A stretch of 64,000 nucleotides of DNA from AC-43 sp963728855. GTDB taxonomy: Bacteria; Actinomycetota; Actinomycetes; Mycobacteriales; Micromonosporaceae. A program made the position numbers and the translations under genes. Shown here one piece after another: positions 56,933 through 64,000 of this stretch. The notes under the pieces were generated by a model, which had not been told where the DNA came from, made no database searches, and was given only the letters and a program-made list of their open reading frames with translations. The number at the start of each line of letters is the position of its first letter. Within the stretch, counting starts at the first letter, position 1. Location: positions 248,001-312,000 of the forward strand of contig CAVSLN010000012.1 of NCBI GenBank assembly GCA_963728855.1, in the 5' to 3' direction.

Positions 56933-57820
56933 TTGGCACCGAGATTCAGCATCGTTATCCCGTGCTACAACGAGGCGCGGTACATCGCCGATACGGTGAG
57001 CTCTCTGCGCCGCCAGACCTTCGCCGGTAGCTACGAGATCATCGTGGTGGACAACAACTGCACGGACGACACCGCCGAGATCGCCCGCGGACTGGGTGTC
57101 CGGGTGGTGCGGGAAGACCACCCCGGTGTCTGCTGGGCGCGGCAGACGGGAACCGAGGAGAGCACCGGGGAGATCGTGATATCGGCCGACGCCGACACGA
57201 CATACGCCCCCGACTGGCTGGCGAAGATCGACCAGGCGTTCGGTACGGATGCCGGGATCGTCGCGGTCACCGGACCATGCCGGTACGTGGGGCGCCCGCT
57301 CTGGGGCCGAATGTACGCGCGGATCCTGTTCGGTGGCGTGTACCTGGTGTACCGGATGACCGGCCGCATCGCCTACGTGACGGCCACCAACATCGCCTTC
57401 CGCAAGATGCACTGGACCGGTTACGACGTCAACCTCACCCAGGGCGGCGACGAGCTGAACCTGCTGCGCGACCTGCGCGCCAGGGGCCGGGTGGTCTACG
57501 TCCACGGCAACCCGACGTACACCTCGTCCCGGCGGCTGACCCGGGGCGTGCTGTACAGCTTCTTCGTCACCCTGCTCGTGTACTACCTGCTCGGGTACGT
57601 GCTGAACCGGCTGTTCAAGCGGCGCGTGATCGGCACGGCGCCGGCCTACCGCAACGACCGCAGCCCGCTTTCGCGCCGGCTCCAGACGGCCAGCCTGGTC
57701 ATGCTGTCCGGGTTCCTGCTGCTGCTGCCGTTCACCCAGCCGCGGCACTACCTGTTCGACAAGTCGCACTCGGTCGTCAACTACGTGACCACGACGGTGG
57801 CCGGAGTGGGGCACAGATGA
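56933..57820 (+). CDS. family 2 glycosyltransferase
   Basis: The 295-residue protein has the GT2 fold: FSIVIPCYNEARYIADTVSS, EIIVVDNNCTDDTAEIARGL, IVISADADTTYAPDWLAK (DxD-type) and QGGDELNLLRDLRARGRVVY (ED acceptor loop). Two or three C-terminal hydrophobic segments anchor it (YSFFVTLLVYYLLGYVLNRL, LVMLSGFLLLLPF). It uses a nucleotide sugar, probably to build a lipid-linked or polymeric glycan. The TTG at 56933 follows GGGAGAAG. It overlaps the deacetylase by four bases (ATGA). Confidence 0.88.
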   Translation: MAPRFSIVIPCYNEARYIADTVSSLRRQTFAGSYEIIVVDNNCTDDTAEIARGLGVRVVREDHPGVCWARQTGTEESTGEIVISADADTTYAPDWLAKIDQAFGTDAGIVAVTGPCRYVGRPLWGRMYARILFGGVYLVYRMTGRIAYVTATNIAFRKMHWTGYDVNLTQGGDELNLLRDLRARGRVVYVHGNPTYTSSRRLTRGVLYSFFVTLLVYYLLGYVLNRLFKRRVIGTAPAYRNDRSPLSRRLQTASLVMLSGFLLLLPFTQPRHYLFDKSHSVVNYVTTTVAGVGHR

Positions 57821-58545
57821 CGCTTGTCTGGGTCGTCGGCCTGCCGGTCGCCTGCCTGGGCGTCTACTGGCTGTTCATGTCGCCGTACTCCCAGGTGTTC
57901 GGTCGGTATCCTTACCGGGCGCAGCGGCGGGACCGGGTCGTGGCGCTGACGTTCGACGACGGCCCGAACGAGCCGTACACCTCCCAGATCGCGCAGTACC
58001 TGGCCGGCAGGCAGATCCGGGCCACGTTCTTCCAGGTCGGCACGTGCGTCGAACGGTTCCCCGAGACCACCGCCAGGCTCGCCGCGGCCGGCCACGTCAT
58101 CGGCAACCACTCGTACGCGCACGCGTTCCACGCGTACCTGGTGCCCGGCCGGCTGGCCCGGGAGGTCGCCCACACGCAGGAGATCCTGCGGGCCCGGCTC
58201 GGCCGTACCCCGGCACTGTTCCGGTCGCCGTGGCTCTGGCGCCAGCCGATGCTGCTGCGGACCGTCCGACGCCACTCGCTGCAGCCGGTGTCCGGGGAGT
58301 TCTGTCACGCGCTGGAGGTGTTCCAACCCGACGGCGCCCGGATCGCCCGCCGGGCGGTCGCCAAGACGAAACCCGGCTCGATCCTCATCTTCCACGACGG
58401 GTTCGACGGCCGCGGCGGCAACCGCGGCGAGACGGTCCGAGCCGTGCGGGCCACCACGGAGGAGCTGCTGCGCCGGGGGTACCGGTTCGTCACCGTCGAC
58501 GAGCTGCTGGGGGTCCCCGCATACCAGGACCCGCCAGCCGCCTGA
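57817..58545 (+). CDS. polysaccharide deacetylase
   Basis: The 242-residue protein has an N-terminal membrane helix (LVWVVGLPVACLGVYWLFMS) and the NodB fold: VVALTFDDGPNEPYTSQIAQ (catalytic Asp), HVIGNHSYAHAFH (zinc His pair), LFRSPWLWRQPM and SILIFHDGFDG (catalytic His). It removes acetyl groups from N-acetylglucosamine polymers or oligomers outside the membrane. With the co-translated glycosyltransferase it suggests an NodC/NodB-like or cell-wall glycan route, possibly under BlaI control. Confidence 0.92.
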   Translation: MTLVWVVGLPVACLGVYWLFMSPYSQVFGRYPYRAQRRDRVVALTFDDGPNEPYTSQIAQYLAGRQIRATFFQVGTCVERFPETTARLAAAGHVIGNHSYAHAFHAYLVPGRLAREVAHTQEILRARLGRTPALFRSPWLWRQPMLLRTVRRHSLQPVSGEFCHALEVFQPDGARIARRAVAKTKPGSILIFHDGFDGRGGNRGETVRAVRATTEELLRRGYRFVTVDELLGVPAYQDPPAA

Positions 58546-58643
58546 GGGCGGTAGTCGCGTCATCGACCAGGTGCGGGCCGTGCTGTGGACGGGCTCCTGT
58601 GCCGCTGAACGGTCGCGGCGGTACGCCGTGCGAGGATGGCGCC

Positions 58644-59378
58644 ATGTGCTTCGCAGACGACGCGCGGCCGCCGGCGCCGCCCGTACAGGGTCCCGTGGCC
58701 GAGCGCGGTTCGTTCGTGCTCGAGGCGGGCGATGGTTCCCGGTTCGGCGCGTACCGGGCCCATCCCGAGGCGCCGTCCAACCGGGCGATCGTGCTCCTGC
58801 CCGATGTGCGCGGGCTGCACCCGTACTACGAGGAGCTGGCCGTACGGTGGGCCGAGGCCGGGCTGCACGCGGTGGCCGTCGACTACTTCGGCCGTACCGC
58901 CAGCGTCGGGTCGCGGGGCGAGGAGTTCCCGTACCGGGACCACATGGCGAAGCTGGACTTCGCGACCGTGGCACAGGATGCCTCCACGGCCGTCCGGTGG
59001 GTACGGGAGACGACCGGGGCCACCGCGGTCTTCACGGTCGGCTTCTGCTTCGGCGGGGCGATGTCGTGGCGCCAGGCCGCGGCCGGCGACGGGCTGGCCG
59101 GCGCGATCGGCTTCTACGGCGTACCGTCGCGGGTCGCCGACGTCGCCGACGGGATCACCGACCCACTGCTGATCCTGGCCGCCGGCCAGGACTTCACGCC
59201 GGTGTCCGAGGTGGCGGCGTTCGCCGAGCGGCTGCGGGCCGGCGGGGTCGAGGTCCGGATGCAGGTGTACCCGGACGCGCCGCACAGCTTCTTCGACCGG
59301 TCGTTCGGCGAGCACCGCGCGGACTGTGCCGACGCCTGGCACCAGATGCTCTCGTTCGTCGACCACTACGCGGTCTAG
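58644..59378 (+). CDS. dienelactone hydrolase family protein
   Basis: The 244-residue alpha/beta hydrolase has the Cys-Asp-His triad of this family: Cys in VGFCFGGAMSW, Asp in LILAAGQDFTPVS and His in DAPHSFFDRSFGEH. The oxyanion block LPDVRGLHPYYEELAVRWAE is typical. The ATG at 58644 gives MCFADDARPP, a common N-terminus in actinobacterial members. It lies four bases upstream of the histidine phosphatase, so they are likely co-transcribed. The substrate is unknown. Confidence 0.9.
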   Translation: MCFADDARPPAPPVQGPVAERGSFVLEAGDGSRFGAYRAHPEAPSNRAIVLLPDVRGLHPYYEELAVRWAEAGLHAVAVDYFGRTASVGSRGEEFPYRDHMAKLDFATVAQDASTAVRWVRETTGATAVFTVGFCFGGAMSWRQAAAGDGLAGAIGFYGVPSRVADVADGITDPLLILAAGQDFTPVSEVAAFAERLRAGGVEVRMQVYPDAPHSFFDRSFGEHRADCADAWHQMLSFVDHYAV

Positions 59379-59382
59379 CCGG

Positions 59383-60063
59383 ATGCCCCGCGGCCCGGTT
59401 GAGCTGATGGTCGTACGCCACGGGGAGAGCGTCGCGAACGCCGCTTTCGCCGCGGCCGAGGCGGCTGGTCTGGTCGAGACCGGAGTCACCGGACGGGACG
59501 CGGACATCCCGCTGTCCGACCTCGGTCGGGTGCAGGCCACCGACCTCGGGCGCTGGCTGGCGGCCCTGCCGCCGCAGCGCGTACCCGAGGTCGTGGTGTG
59601 CTCGCCGTACCGGCGCGCGGTGCAGACCGCCCGGCTGGCGCTGGCCGAGGTGCCTGCCCCGCTCGCGGTGCGCTTCGACGAACGGTTGCGCGACCGGGAG
59701 ATGGGCGTGCTGGAACTGCTGAGCCGGCGGGCGGTACGGGACCGGTTCCCGGACGAGGACGCTCGACGCGAGCGGGTCGGCGACCTGTACTACCGGCCGC
59801 CGGGCGGTGAGTCCATGGTGGACGTCGCGCTGCGGCTGCGTACCGTGCTGCGGGACCTGGACGCGATGGAGCCCGGACGGCGGGTACTGCTGGTGGCGCA
59901 CGACGCGGTGGTGCTCATGCTGCGGTACGTGATCGAGGAGCTGACCGAGGACGACCTGCGTGCCGTGATGGCCGACGGCCCGGTCGCGAACGGGTCGGTG
60001 ACGCACTGGGTACGGGACGGGCGGCTGCGCCTGGTCGCGTACAACCGCCGGGTGGGCAGCTAG
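59383..60063 (+). CDS. histidine phosphatase family protein
   Basis: The 226-residue protein has the phosphoglycerate mutase-like motifs: VVRHGESVAN with the catalytic His, CSPYRRAVQTARLAL, DERLRDREMGVLELL and LLVAHDAVVLMLRYVI with the second His. The family covers phosphatases and mutases, and this cannot be narrowed by sight. The stop codon (TAG at 60061) forms the first bases of a 40-nt-type repeat. Confidence 0.9.
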   Translation: MPRGPVELMVVRHGESVANAAFAAAEAAGLVETGVTGRDADIPLSDLGRVQATDLGRWLAALPPQRVPEVVVCSPYRRAVQTARLALAEVPAPLAVRFDERLRDREMGVLELLSRRAVRDRFPDEDARRERVGDLYYRPPGGESMVDVALRLRTVLRDLDAMEPGRRVLLVAHDAVVLMLRYVIEELTEDDLRAVMADGPVANGSVTHWVRDGRLRLVAYNRRVGS

Positions 60064-60103
60064 CCGCGCAGCCTGTCGGAGCGGCTACCAGCCAGCTATC
60101 TCA
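60061..60103. repeat. single copy of the AGCCGC...GCGGCT repeat between convergent stops
   Basis: TAGCCGCGCAGCCTGTCGGA continues GCGGCTACCAGCCAGC and ends TATCTCAGCGGG. It matches the 45805 and 13561 families. It exactly bridges the two convergent stop codons: TAG of the phosphatase at the left and TCA (complement of TGA) of the AAA protein gene at the right. Confidence 0.9.
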
Positions 60104-61774
60104 GCGGGTGGCCAGCAGCAGGTCGTCGAGGACGATCGTGCGCAGGTCGTCGCGGCTGGGCATCCGGCCCAACTGGCGCAGCCGCCCCGACTGCGCCTTC
60201 CGCATGCCTTCCAGGAGCCGGCGGGCCTCGCGGGCGTTGCCGAAGTTCTGATCGCGGTCGATCGAGTCGAACCACTCGAGCAGCGCCTCACCGAGACCGG
60301 GTGCGAGCACGTAGTCGTCGCCCCGGGCGATCCTGGTCACGATGCTCACCAACTGGTCGGGGGTGTAGTTCTCGAACTCGAGGGTCTTCGCGAAGCGGGA
60401 CGCCAGGCCGGCGTTGGCGTCGAGGAAGTCCTTCATGTCGTCGGTATAGCCGGCGACGATCACCGCGATCTCGTCCCGGTGGTCCTCCATCAGCTTCACG
60501 AGCGAGTCGATGGCCTCCCGGCCGAAGTCCGCGCCACCCGTGGAGCGGGAGAGTGTGTACGCCTCGTCGATGAAGAGCACACCCCCCAACGCCTCCTCGA
60601 ACACCGCGGTGGTCTTCTCCGCGGTGTGGCCGATGTACTGGCCGACCAGGTCGCGCCGGGCAACCTCCTTGAACTTGCCGTTGGGCAGTACGCCCAGCGC
60701 CTTGAGTAGCTCGCCGTAGATGCGCGCCACGGTCGTCTTACCCGTGCCCGGCGCGCCGGTGAAGATCAGGTGGTGGCTGACCGTCCCGACCGACAGCCCG
60801 GCCGCCCTGCGCCACTCGTTGACCTGGATCTCGTCGATCAGCGCGCGTACCTCGCCCTTGACGCTGGCCAGGCCGATCATCGAGTCCAGCTCGGCGAGCA
60901 GCTGCTCGACCCGCTCCGGGTCCTGGTGGATCGCCTTCTCCAGCGGCACGACGCCCTTGCGGCCCGACCCGCCCTCCGGCGCCTCGATGATCGTCGGGGC
61001 GGCGCCCTCGTCGACGTGGATCGCCGGGCTCGCGGTGGCCTCGAACGTGCACGCCTCGATGTGCCCCTTGCAACCCCGCCCGACCGAGATGCCGACGCCC
61101 TGCGTGTCGTGGATCCAGCAGTCGCGGATGGTCGGTGCGCTCTGGTGCGCCACCGAGACCCCGGCGTCACGGGTCTCGCCGATCTCGCACCGCTCCAGGG
61201 TGGGCCGGCCGGCCTGGTAGACGTAGACGCCCCGGTAGCCGCACTTGGTGATGACCGTGTCCCGGACGGTCGGGTCGGCGCCCAACCGGACGATCAGGCC
61301 GTCCTCCAGGACATTGCTGATCTGGCAGTGGTCGATGGTGCCGCCCGAGTCCTCGACGAGGATCCCGTACTGGCCGCTGGTGACCTTCACCTCGGAGGCA
61401 TCGACCGTGGCGCCGTTGGCCACGCTCACGCCGGCACCGTAGCGGGCGCCGGCCTCGCACTGGCGCATCTGCAGTCGCCCGCCGGTCACGTGGACCGCCG
61501 GGGTGTCGCCGGCCTTCAGCACCAGGCCCTGCAGGGTGATGTCCGCGGAACGGCCACTGACCGCGGGCCGCCCGGTAGCCTGCGCGTCGATGGTTACGCC
61601 GCCCGGGTCCCCGGCGCACACCAGGCTCACCCGCCGCCGGTCGAGGTAGATCGCCTCGGCGTAGGTCCCGGGCGCGATGCTGATGACGACGTCGTCGGTG
61701 GCCACCTCCAGAGCGTCCTGGATGGTGCGGTACGCCCCAGGCTGTTGCGGGGAAACCGACAGAGTTTGCGCCAT
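60101..61774 (-). CDS. beta-helix plus CbxX/EccA-type AAA ATPase
   Basis: The 557-residue protein has two halves. Residues 1-260 are a right-handed parallel beta-helix with many 22-24-residue rungs (GTIDHCQISNVLEDGLIVRL, PTVRDTVITKCGYRGVYVYQ, PTLERCEIGETRDAGVSVAH, PTIRDCWIHDTQGVGISVGR). Residues about 290-557 are a CbxX/CfqX-type AAA domain with Walker A FTGAPGTGKTTVARIYGELL, Walker B GGVLFIDEAYTLSR, sensor region VIVAGYTDDMKDFLDANAGL and arginine finger ASRFAKTLEF. EccA of type VII secretion and rubisco activase share this AAA type. The beta-helix may bind the ATPase target. It lies divergent from two SUKH-type genes. The ATG at 61774 is used. Confidence 0.9.
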   Translation of the reverse strand: MAQTLSVSPQQPGAYRTIQDALEVATDDVVISIAPGTYAEAIYLDRRRVSLVCAGDPGGVTIDAQATGRPAVSGRSADITLQGLVLKAGDTPAVHVTGGRLQMRQCEAGARYGAGVSVANGATVDASEVKVTSGQYGILVEDSGGTIDHCQISNVLEDGLIVRLGADPTVRDTVITKCGYRGVYVYQAGRPTLERCEIGETRDAGVSVAHQSAPTIRDCWIHDTQGVGISVGRGCKGHIEACTFEATASPAIHVDEGAAPTIIEAPEGGSGRKGVVPLEKAIHQDPERVEQLLAELDSMIGLASVKGEVRALIDEIQVNEWRRAAGLSVGTVSHHLIFTGAPGTGKTTVARIYGELLKALGVLPNGKFKEVARRDLVGQYIGHTAEKTTAVFEEALGGVLFIDEAYTLSRSTGGADFGREAIDSLVKLMEDHRDEIAVIVAGYTDDMKDFLDANAGLASRFAKTLEFENYTPDQLVSIVTRIARGDDYVLAPGLGEALLEWFDSIDRDQNFGNAREARRLLEGMRKAQSGRLRQLGRMPSRDDLRTIVLDDLLLATR

Positions 61775-61867
61775 GGCTCCGCCTGCTCGAGATGTGGATT
61801 GACCAGACTCTACCCCAGGCCCGGTCAGGGCCGGGTACCACGGACGGGGCCACGGTACGGTGGAGCC

Positions 61868-62899
61868 GTGACGGATGGCGAGGACTGGCTACGCGTCCCG
61901 GATGCCAAGCGGCCCAGCGGGTTCATCCCGGTCGAGTCGCCGAACGAGGTGGGTGGGTTCAGGTTCGCCCGCACGGCCGACGGCGCGAATGAGGACGGTA
62001 CGCCGCGGGTGTCGCCGGAGCGGGGCCACGTTACCGATCCGGCCGAGCGGGAGCGGTTGCTGGGGTACCTGACTGGTGGCGCGACGGTGATCGACGATCT
62101 GGTGTACGGGGTGGACCAGATTGATCCGACCCGGCAATTCGCGGTGCCGGGTTACTACCACACGGATGGTGTGTGGGTCTGGGCCGGTTCGGTGGAGTAC
62201 TACCTGCGGTGGCACAACATCGCGCCGGAGCCGGACTTCTACCGGTGGATTGTTGAGCATCGCTACACGTGTCCGTCGGTGGCGGACGATGTGGTCGGTC
62301 GGGCGGTGGAGGCGACGCGTGCGCGCGGCCGGATCGGTGAACAGCGGGTCCAGGAGTATGTGGACGCGCATCCGGAGTTGTGGCCGGGTGATACGTCGCG
62401 GTTCCCGGCTGATGTGAACGAGATGTTGTTGGGGTTGGGGTGGCGGCGGGGTCGGGATGTGCACGAGGAGGTGGATGCGTGGTTGGCGCGGGAGCTGCCG
62501 GGGGTGGCCGCGATGCCGTTCGAGCGGGACGGGTATCCGCGCTATGAGCCCTTTCCTGAGGCGTTGAAGGTTCTGTATGAGTTTGGTGGGTTGACGAGTC
62601 TGGCGAACGGGCGGGGTCGTACCGCGGCGCAGACACCGTTCTCGATCTATCCGAACGGACGGTTCGATGACCTGGGCTCGTTCGCGGTGGACGTGGAGCT
62701 GTTCGGGGAGCGGATCGGGCAGCGGGTGTTCCAGATCGGTGACGTGGAGCGGCGGATGGCTGCGCTGGTCGTGGATGAGAAGGGCGCGGTCTACCTGGTG
62801 GGTCCGGTCGACCTGTACGCCGGTCGCAACATCGACGAGGCGCTGGTGGCGATGCTGCAAGGCCATCGCTGCCGGGACGTCGACGACCTCGGCCTGTGA
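61868..62899 (+). CDS. SUKH-3-type immunity-like protein
   Basis: The 343-residue protein has an N-terminal part with no known domain (PGYYHTDGVWVWAGSVEYYL, then WIVEHRYTCPSVADDVVGRA). Its C-terminal half reads ALKVLYEFGGLTSLANGRGR, TAAQTPFSIYPNG, then DVELFGERIGQRVFQIGDVE and IDEALVAML, the SUKH-3 pattern. SUKH proteins neutralise polymorphic toxins. The GTG at 61868 is the start, and the next gene overlaps by four bases. Codon use is unusual: many TTG, GAT and GGT codons between 62060 and 62800, unlike the C-ending codons of its neighbours, which hints at recent transfer. Confidence 0.8.
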   Translation: MTDGEDWLRVPDAKRPSGFIPVESPNEVGGFRFARTADGANEDGTPRVSPERGHVTDPAERERLLGYLTGGATVIDDLVYGVDQIDPTRQFAVPGYYHTDGVWVWAGSVEYYLRWHNIAPEPDFYRWIVEHRYTCPSVADDVVGRAVEATRARGRIGEQRVQEYVDAHPELWPGDTSRFPADVNEMLLGLGWRRGRDVHEEVDAWLARELPGVAAMPFERDGYPRYEPFPEALKVLYEFGGLTSLANGRGRTAAQTPFSIYPNGRFDDLGSFAVDVELFGERIGQRVFQIGDVERRMAALVVDEKGAVYLVGPVDLYAGRNIDEALVAMLQGHRCRDVDDLGL

Positions 62900-64000
62900 C
62901 CAACCCGCGAACTGATGAGATGCCGGGTGCCCGGTATGCGATGAACATCGTGCACCCGGGGTCGCCGGTGCTGCGGGTCCGGTACCGCGAGGGCGTCCTG
63001 GTCGACCCGTACGGCTTTCCGGACTGGCTGCTGCTCGCCCGCGCGCTGGTCGAGCTGCCCCCGCCCGTACCCGGGTTGACCGTGGACGAGAACCGGGTGG
63101 TCGACGTGCTGGCGGCCAACGCGGCGCTGGCCCGCGAAGGCGAGGACCCGCTCTGGTCCGGTACCGCGGACGGGGCGACGGTCGAACGCCGGCTGGGCGC
63201 CGCTCCGACAAGCTACGCGGCGGTCGAACGCCGGCTGGGCGCCGCTCCGACAAGCTACGCGGCGGTCGAACGCCGGCTGGGCGCCGCTCCGACAAGCTAC
63301 GCGGCGGTGGCGACCCCGGCCCGTTGGTGCTGGGCGCACCTGGGCCTGACCCGGCGGCTGGCCCTGGTGCCGATCGAGCTGCACGGCTCGTTCCGGCATG
63401 CCGGCGGGGTACGGACGATGCCGGTCGACCCGACGCGACGCGGGCTGCGTACCGACCCGGACGCGGGGCCGGTCGGAACCGGGCCGGGCGACGAGGTACC
63501 GGACGAGATCCTCGAGGATCTGGAGAGTCTGCTCGAGTGCCCGCTGCCGGCGACGTACCGGCGGTACCTCGCCGAGACGAACGGCGCCGCACCGGCCGAG
63601 CCGGCCGTGCTCGACGGCCTCGGGTTCATCGCGGACCAGCCACTGTTCGGCATCGCCCGGACCGACCAGCAGCAGGATCTGTGGTACGCGCGGGAGTGGC
63701 TCGCCGACCGGTTCACCCCCGACCTGCTCCCGATCGGGTACGTGCAGGGCGGTCTGCTCGCCGTCGAGCTGACCGGTCCGGTGGCCGACTCGGTCTGGTA
63801 CTGGGACGACGACGACGCGCGCGACGACGCGGGGTTCGACGCGGCGTACATCCGGCAGCATCTGCTGTACCGCTGCGCGGACAGCTTCGCGGAGTTCTGG
63901 GGCGGGCTGCGACGGCCGGCGACGGCGCTGGTGGACCTCGCCAACGGGCTGGTGTCGAGTGGCCGGGTGCGGCCGGTCCGCGACGAGTTGGCCGGGGCCG
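62896..64000 (+). CDS. SMI1/KNR4 (SUKH)-type protein, runs off the window
   Basis: The GTG at 62896 overlaps the upstream stop (GTGA) and opens a frame with no stop to base 64000 (368 codons seen). The first 95 residues (RYAMNIVHPGSPVLRVRYRE, DWLLLARALVELPPPV) have no known domain. A 14-residue unit (VERRLGAAPTSYAA) is then repeated three times at residues 96-137. From about 195 a SUKH-like domain follows (LEDLESLLECPLPATYRRYL, AETNGA, then LLPIGYVQGGLLAVELTGPV, DSVWYWDDDD, CADSFAEFWGGL). It is probably an immunity protein that pairs with the gene before it. No toxin gene is visible within the window. Confidence 0.8.
   Translation, partial: MTNPRTDEMPGARYAMNIVHPGSPVLRVRYREGVLVDPYGFPDWLLLARALVELPPPVPGLTVDENRVVDVLAANAALAREGEDPLWSGTADGATVERRLGAAPTSYAAVERRLGAAPTSYAAVERRLGAAPTSYAAVATPARWCWAHLGLTRRLALVPIELHGSFRHAGGVRTMPVDPTRRGLRTDPDAGPVGTGPGDEVPDEILEDLESLLECPLPATYRRYLAETNGAAPAEPAVLDGLGFIADQPLFGIARTDQQQDLWYAREWLADRFTPDLLPIGYVQGGLLAVELTGPVADSVWYWDDDDARDDAGFDAAYIRQHLLYRCADSFAEFWGGLRRPATALVDLANGLVSSGRVRPVRDELAGA
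63181..63306. repeat. 42-nt in-frame tandem triplication inside the SUKH gene
   Basis: Three identical 42-base units start at 63181, 63223 and 63265. Each contains CGCTCCGACAAGCTACGCGG, very close to CGCTCCGACAGGCTGCGCGG of the intergenic 41-nt repeats at 13561. The extra base restores the reading frame. Confidence 0.95.

Noticed and set aside
60770..61867. Upstream extension of the SUKH-3 gene frame
   Set aside because: It is the antisense of the beta-helix/AAA gene with low-complexity translation; the GTG at 61868 matches the start of conserved sequence.
63181..63306. Possible CRISPR array or protein-level solenoid
   Set aside because: Three identical contiguous units with no spacers; too short and too identical for an old solenoid.

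Overview
This window is very GC-rich (above 70% by eye) with dense actinobacterial genes, GTG/TTG starts, ATGA and GTGA stop-start overlaps, an ECF sigma/zf-HC2 pair, an XRE-DUF5753/DUF397 cassette and a glycopeptide-type dpgA/dpgB pair. The tetranucleotide GTAC is strikingly common in coding sequence, and that plus the gene content suggests a filamentous actinomycete of the Micromonosporaceae type. The family assignment is inference. I saw no rRNA, tRNA, complete insertion sequence or CRISPR array.

Layout. 0.2-5.5 kb: small housekeeping and hypothetical genes (DUF3140, two proteins that share a domain, RNase Z, a RidA remnant, DUF1684). 5.8-11.2 kb: a four-gene cassette built around an FtsK/SpoIIIE-like ATPase, transcribed away from a double YbjQ-domain protein. 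11.5-13.3 kb: dpgA-dpgB without dpgC/dpgD, followed by a repeat-rich spacer with a 17-bp stem hairpin. 13.8-15.6 kb: a frame-shifted membrane protein and a J-domain/dispanin protein. 15.8-23.8 kb: a guanidine-utilisation locus, all on the minus strand. It has an ABC importer, two DUF1989 (carboxyguanidine deiminase-type) subunits, a carboxyltransferase lacking biotin carboxylase and BCCP domains, and allophanate hydrolase. A guanidine-I riboswitch heads each half. 24-31 kb: LtrA, a pyruvyltransferase-like/FAD oxidoreductase pair, a CGNR regulator divergent from an alpha/beta hydrolase, a DUF2267-pterin dehydratase-like fusion and a deleted acetyltransferase.

31.1-33.6 kb: a lower-GC island (DUF6907-type gene, small proteins, XRE-DUF5753, DUF397) bounded by direct repeats made of the 3' end of the neighbouring ROK gene. 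33.6-40.6 kb: ROK regulator, sugar ABC importer and exo-beta-glucosaminidase-like lipoprotein, probably chitosan-oligomer use. 40.6-50.8 kb: EgtD-like methyltransferase, PIG-V-type mannosyltransferase, trehalose synthase, MarR-GNAT fusion, ECF sigma/anti-sigma, acyltransferase and protein kinase. 50.9-56.7 kb: signalling genes (two-component pair, SpoIIE phosphatase, STAS protein, BlaI/M56 pair). 56.9-60.1 kb: glycosyltransferase-polysaccharide deacetylase operon, dienelactone hydrolase and histidine phosphatase. 60.1-64 kb: a beta-helix/CbxX AAA ATPase divergent from two SUKH-type immunity genes, the last running off the window.

Genome-scale signals are as notable as the genes. An 11-bp palindrome TCCACWGTGGA occurs eight times. 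A 40-42 nt repeat family appears between genes at three sites and, in related form, in frame inside a gene. Several tandem triplications have periods of 17 or 42 nt. Clear operator-like palindromes precede the BlaI, MarR, ROK and CGNR regulators.
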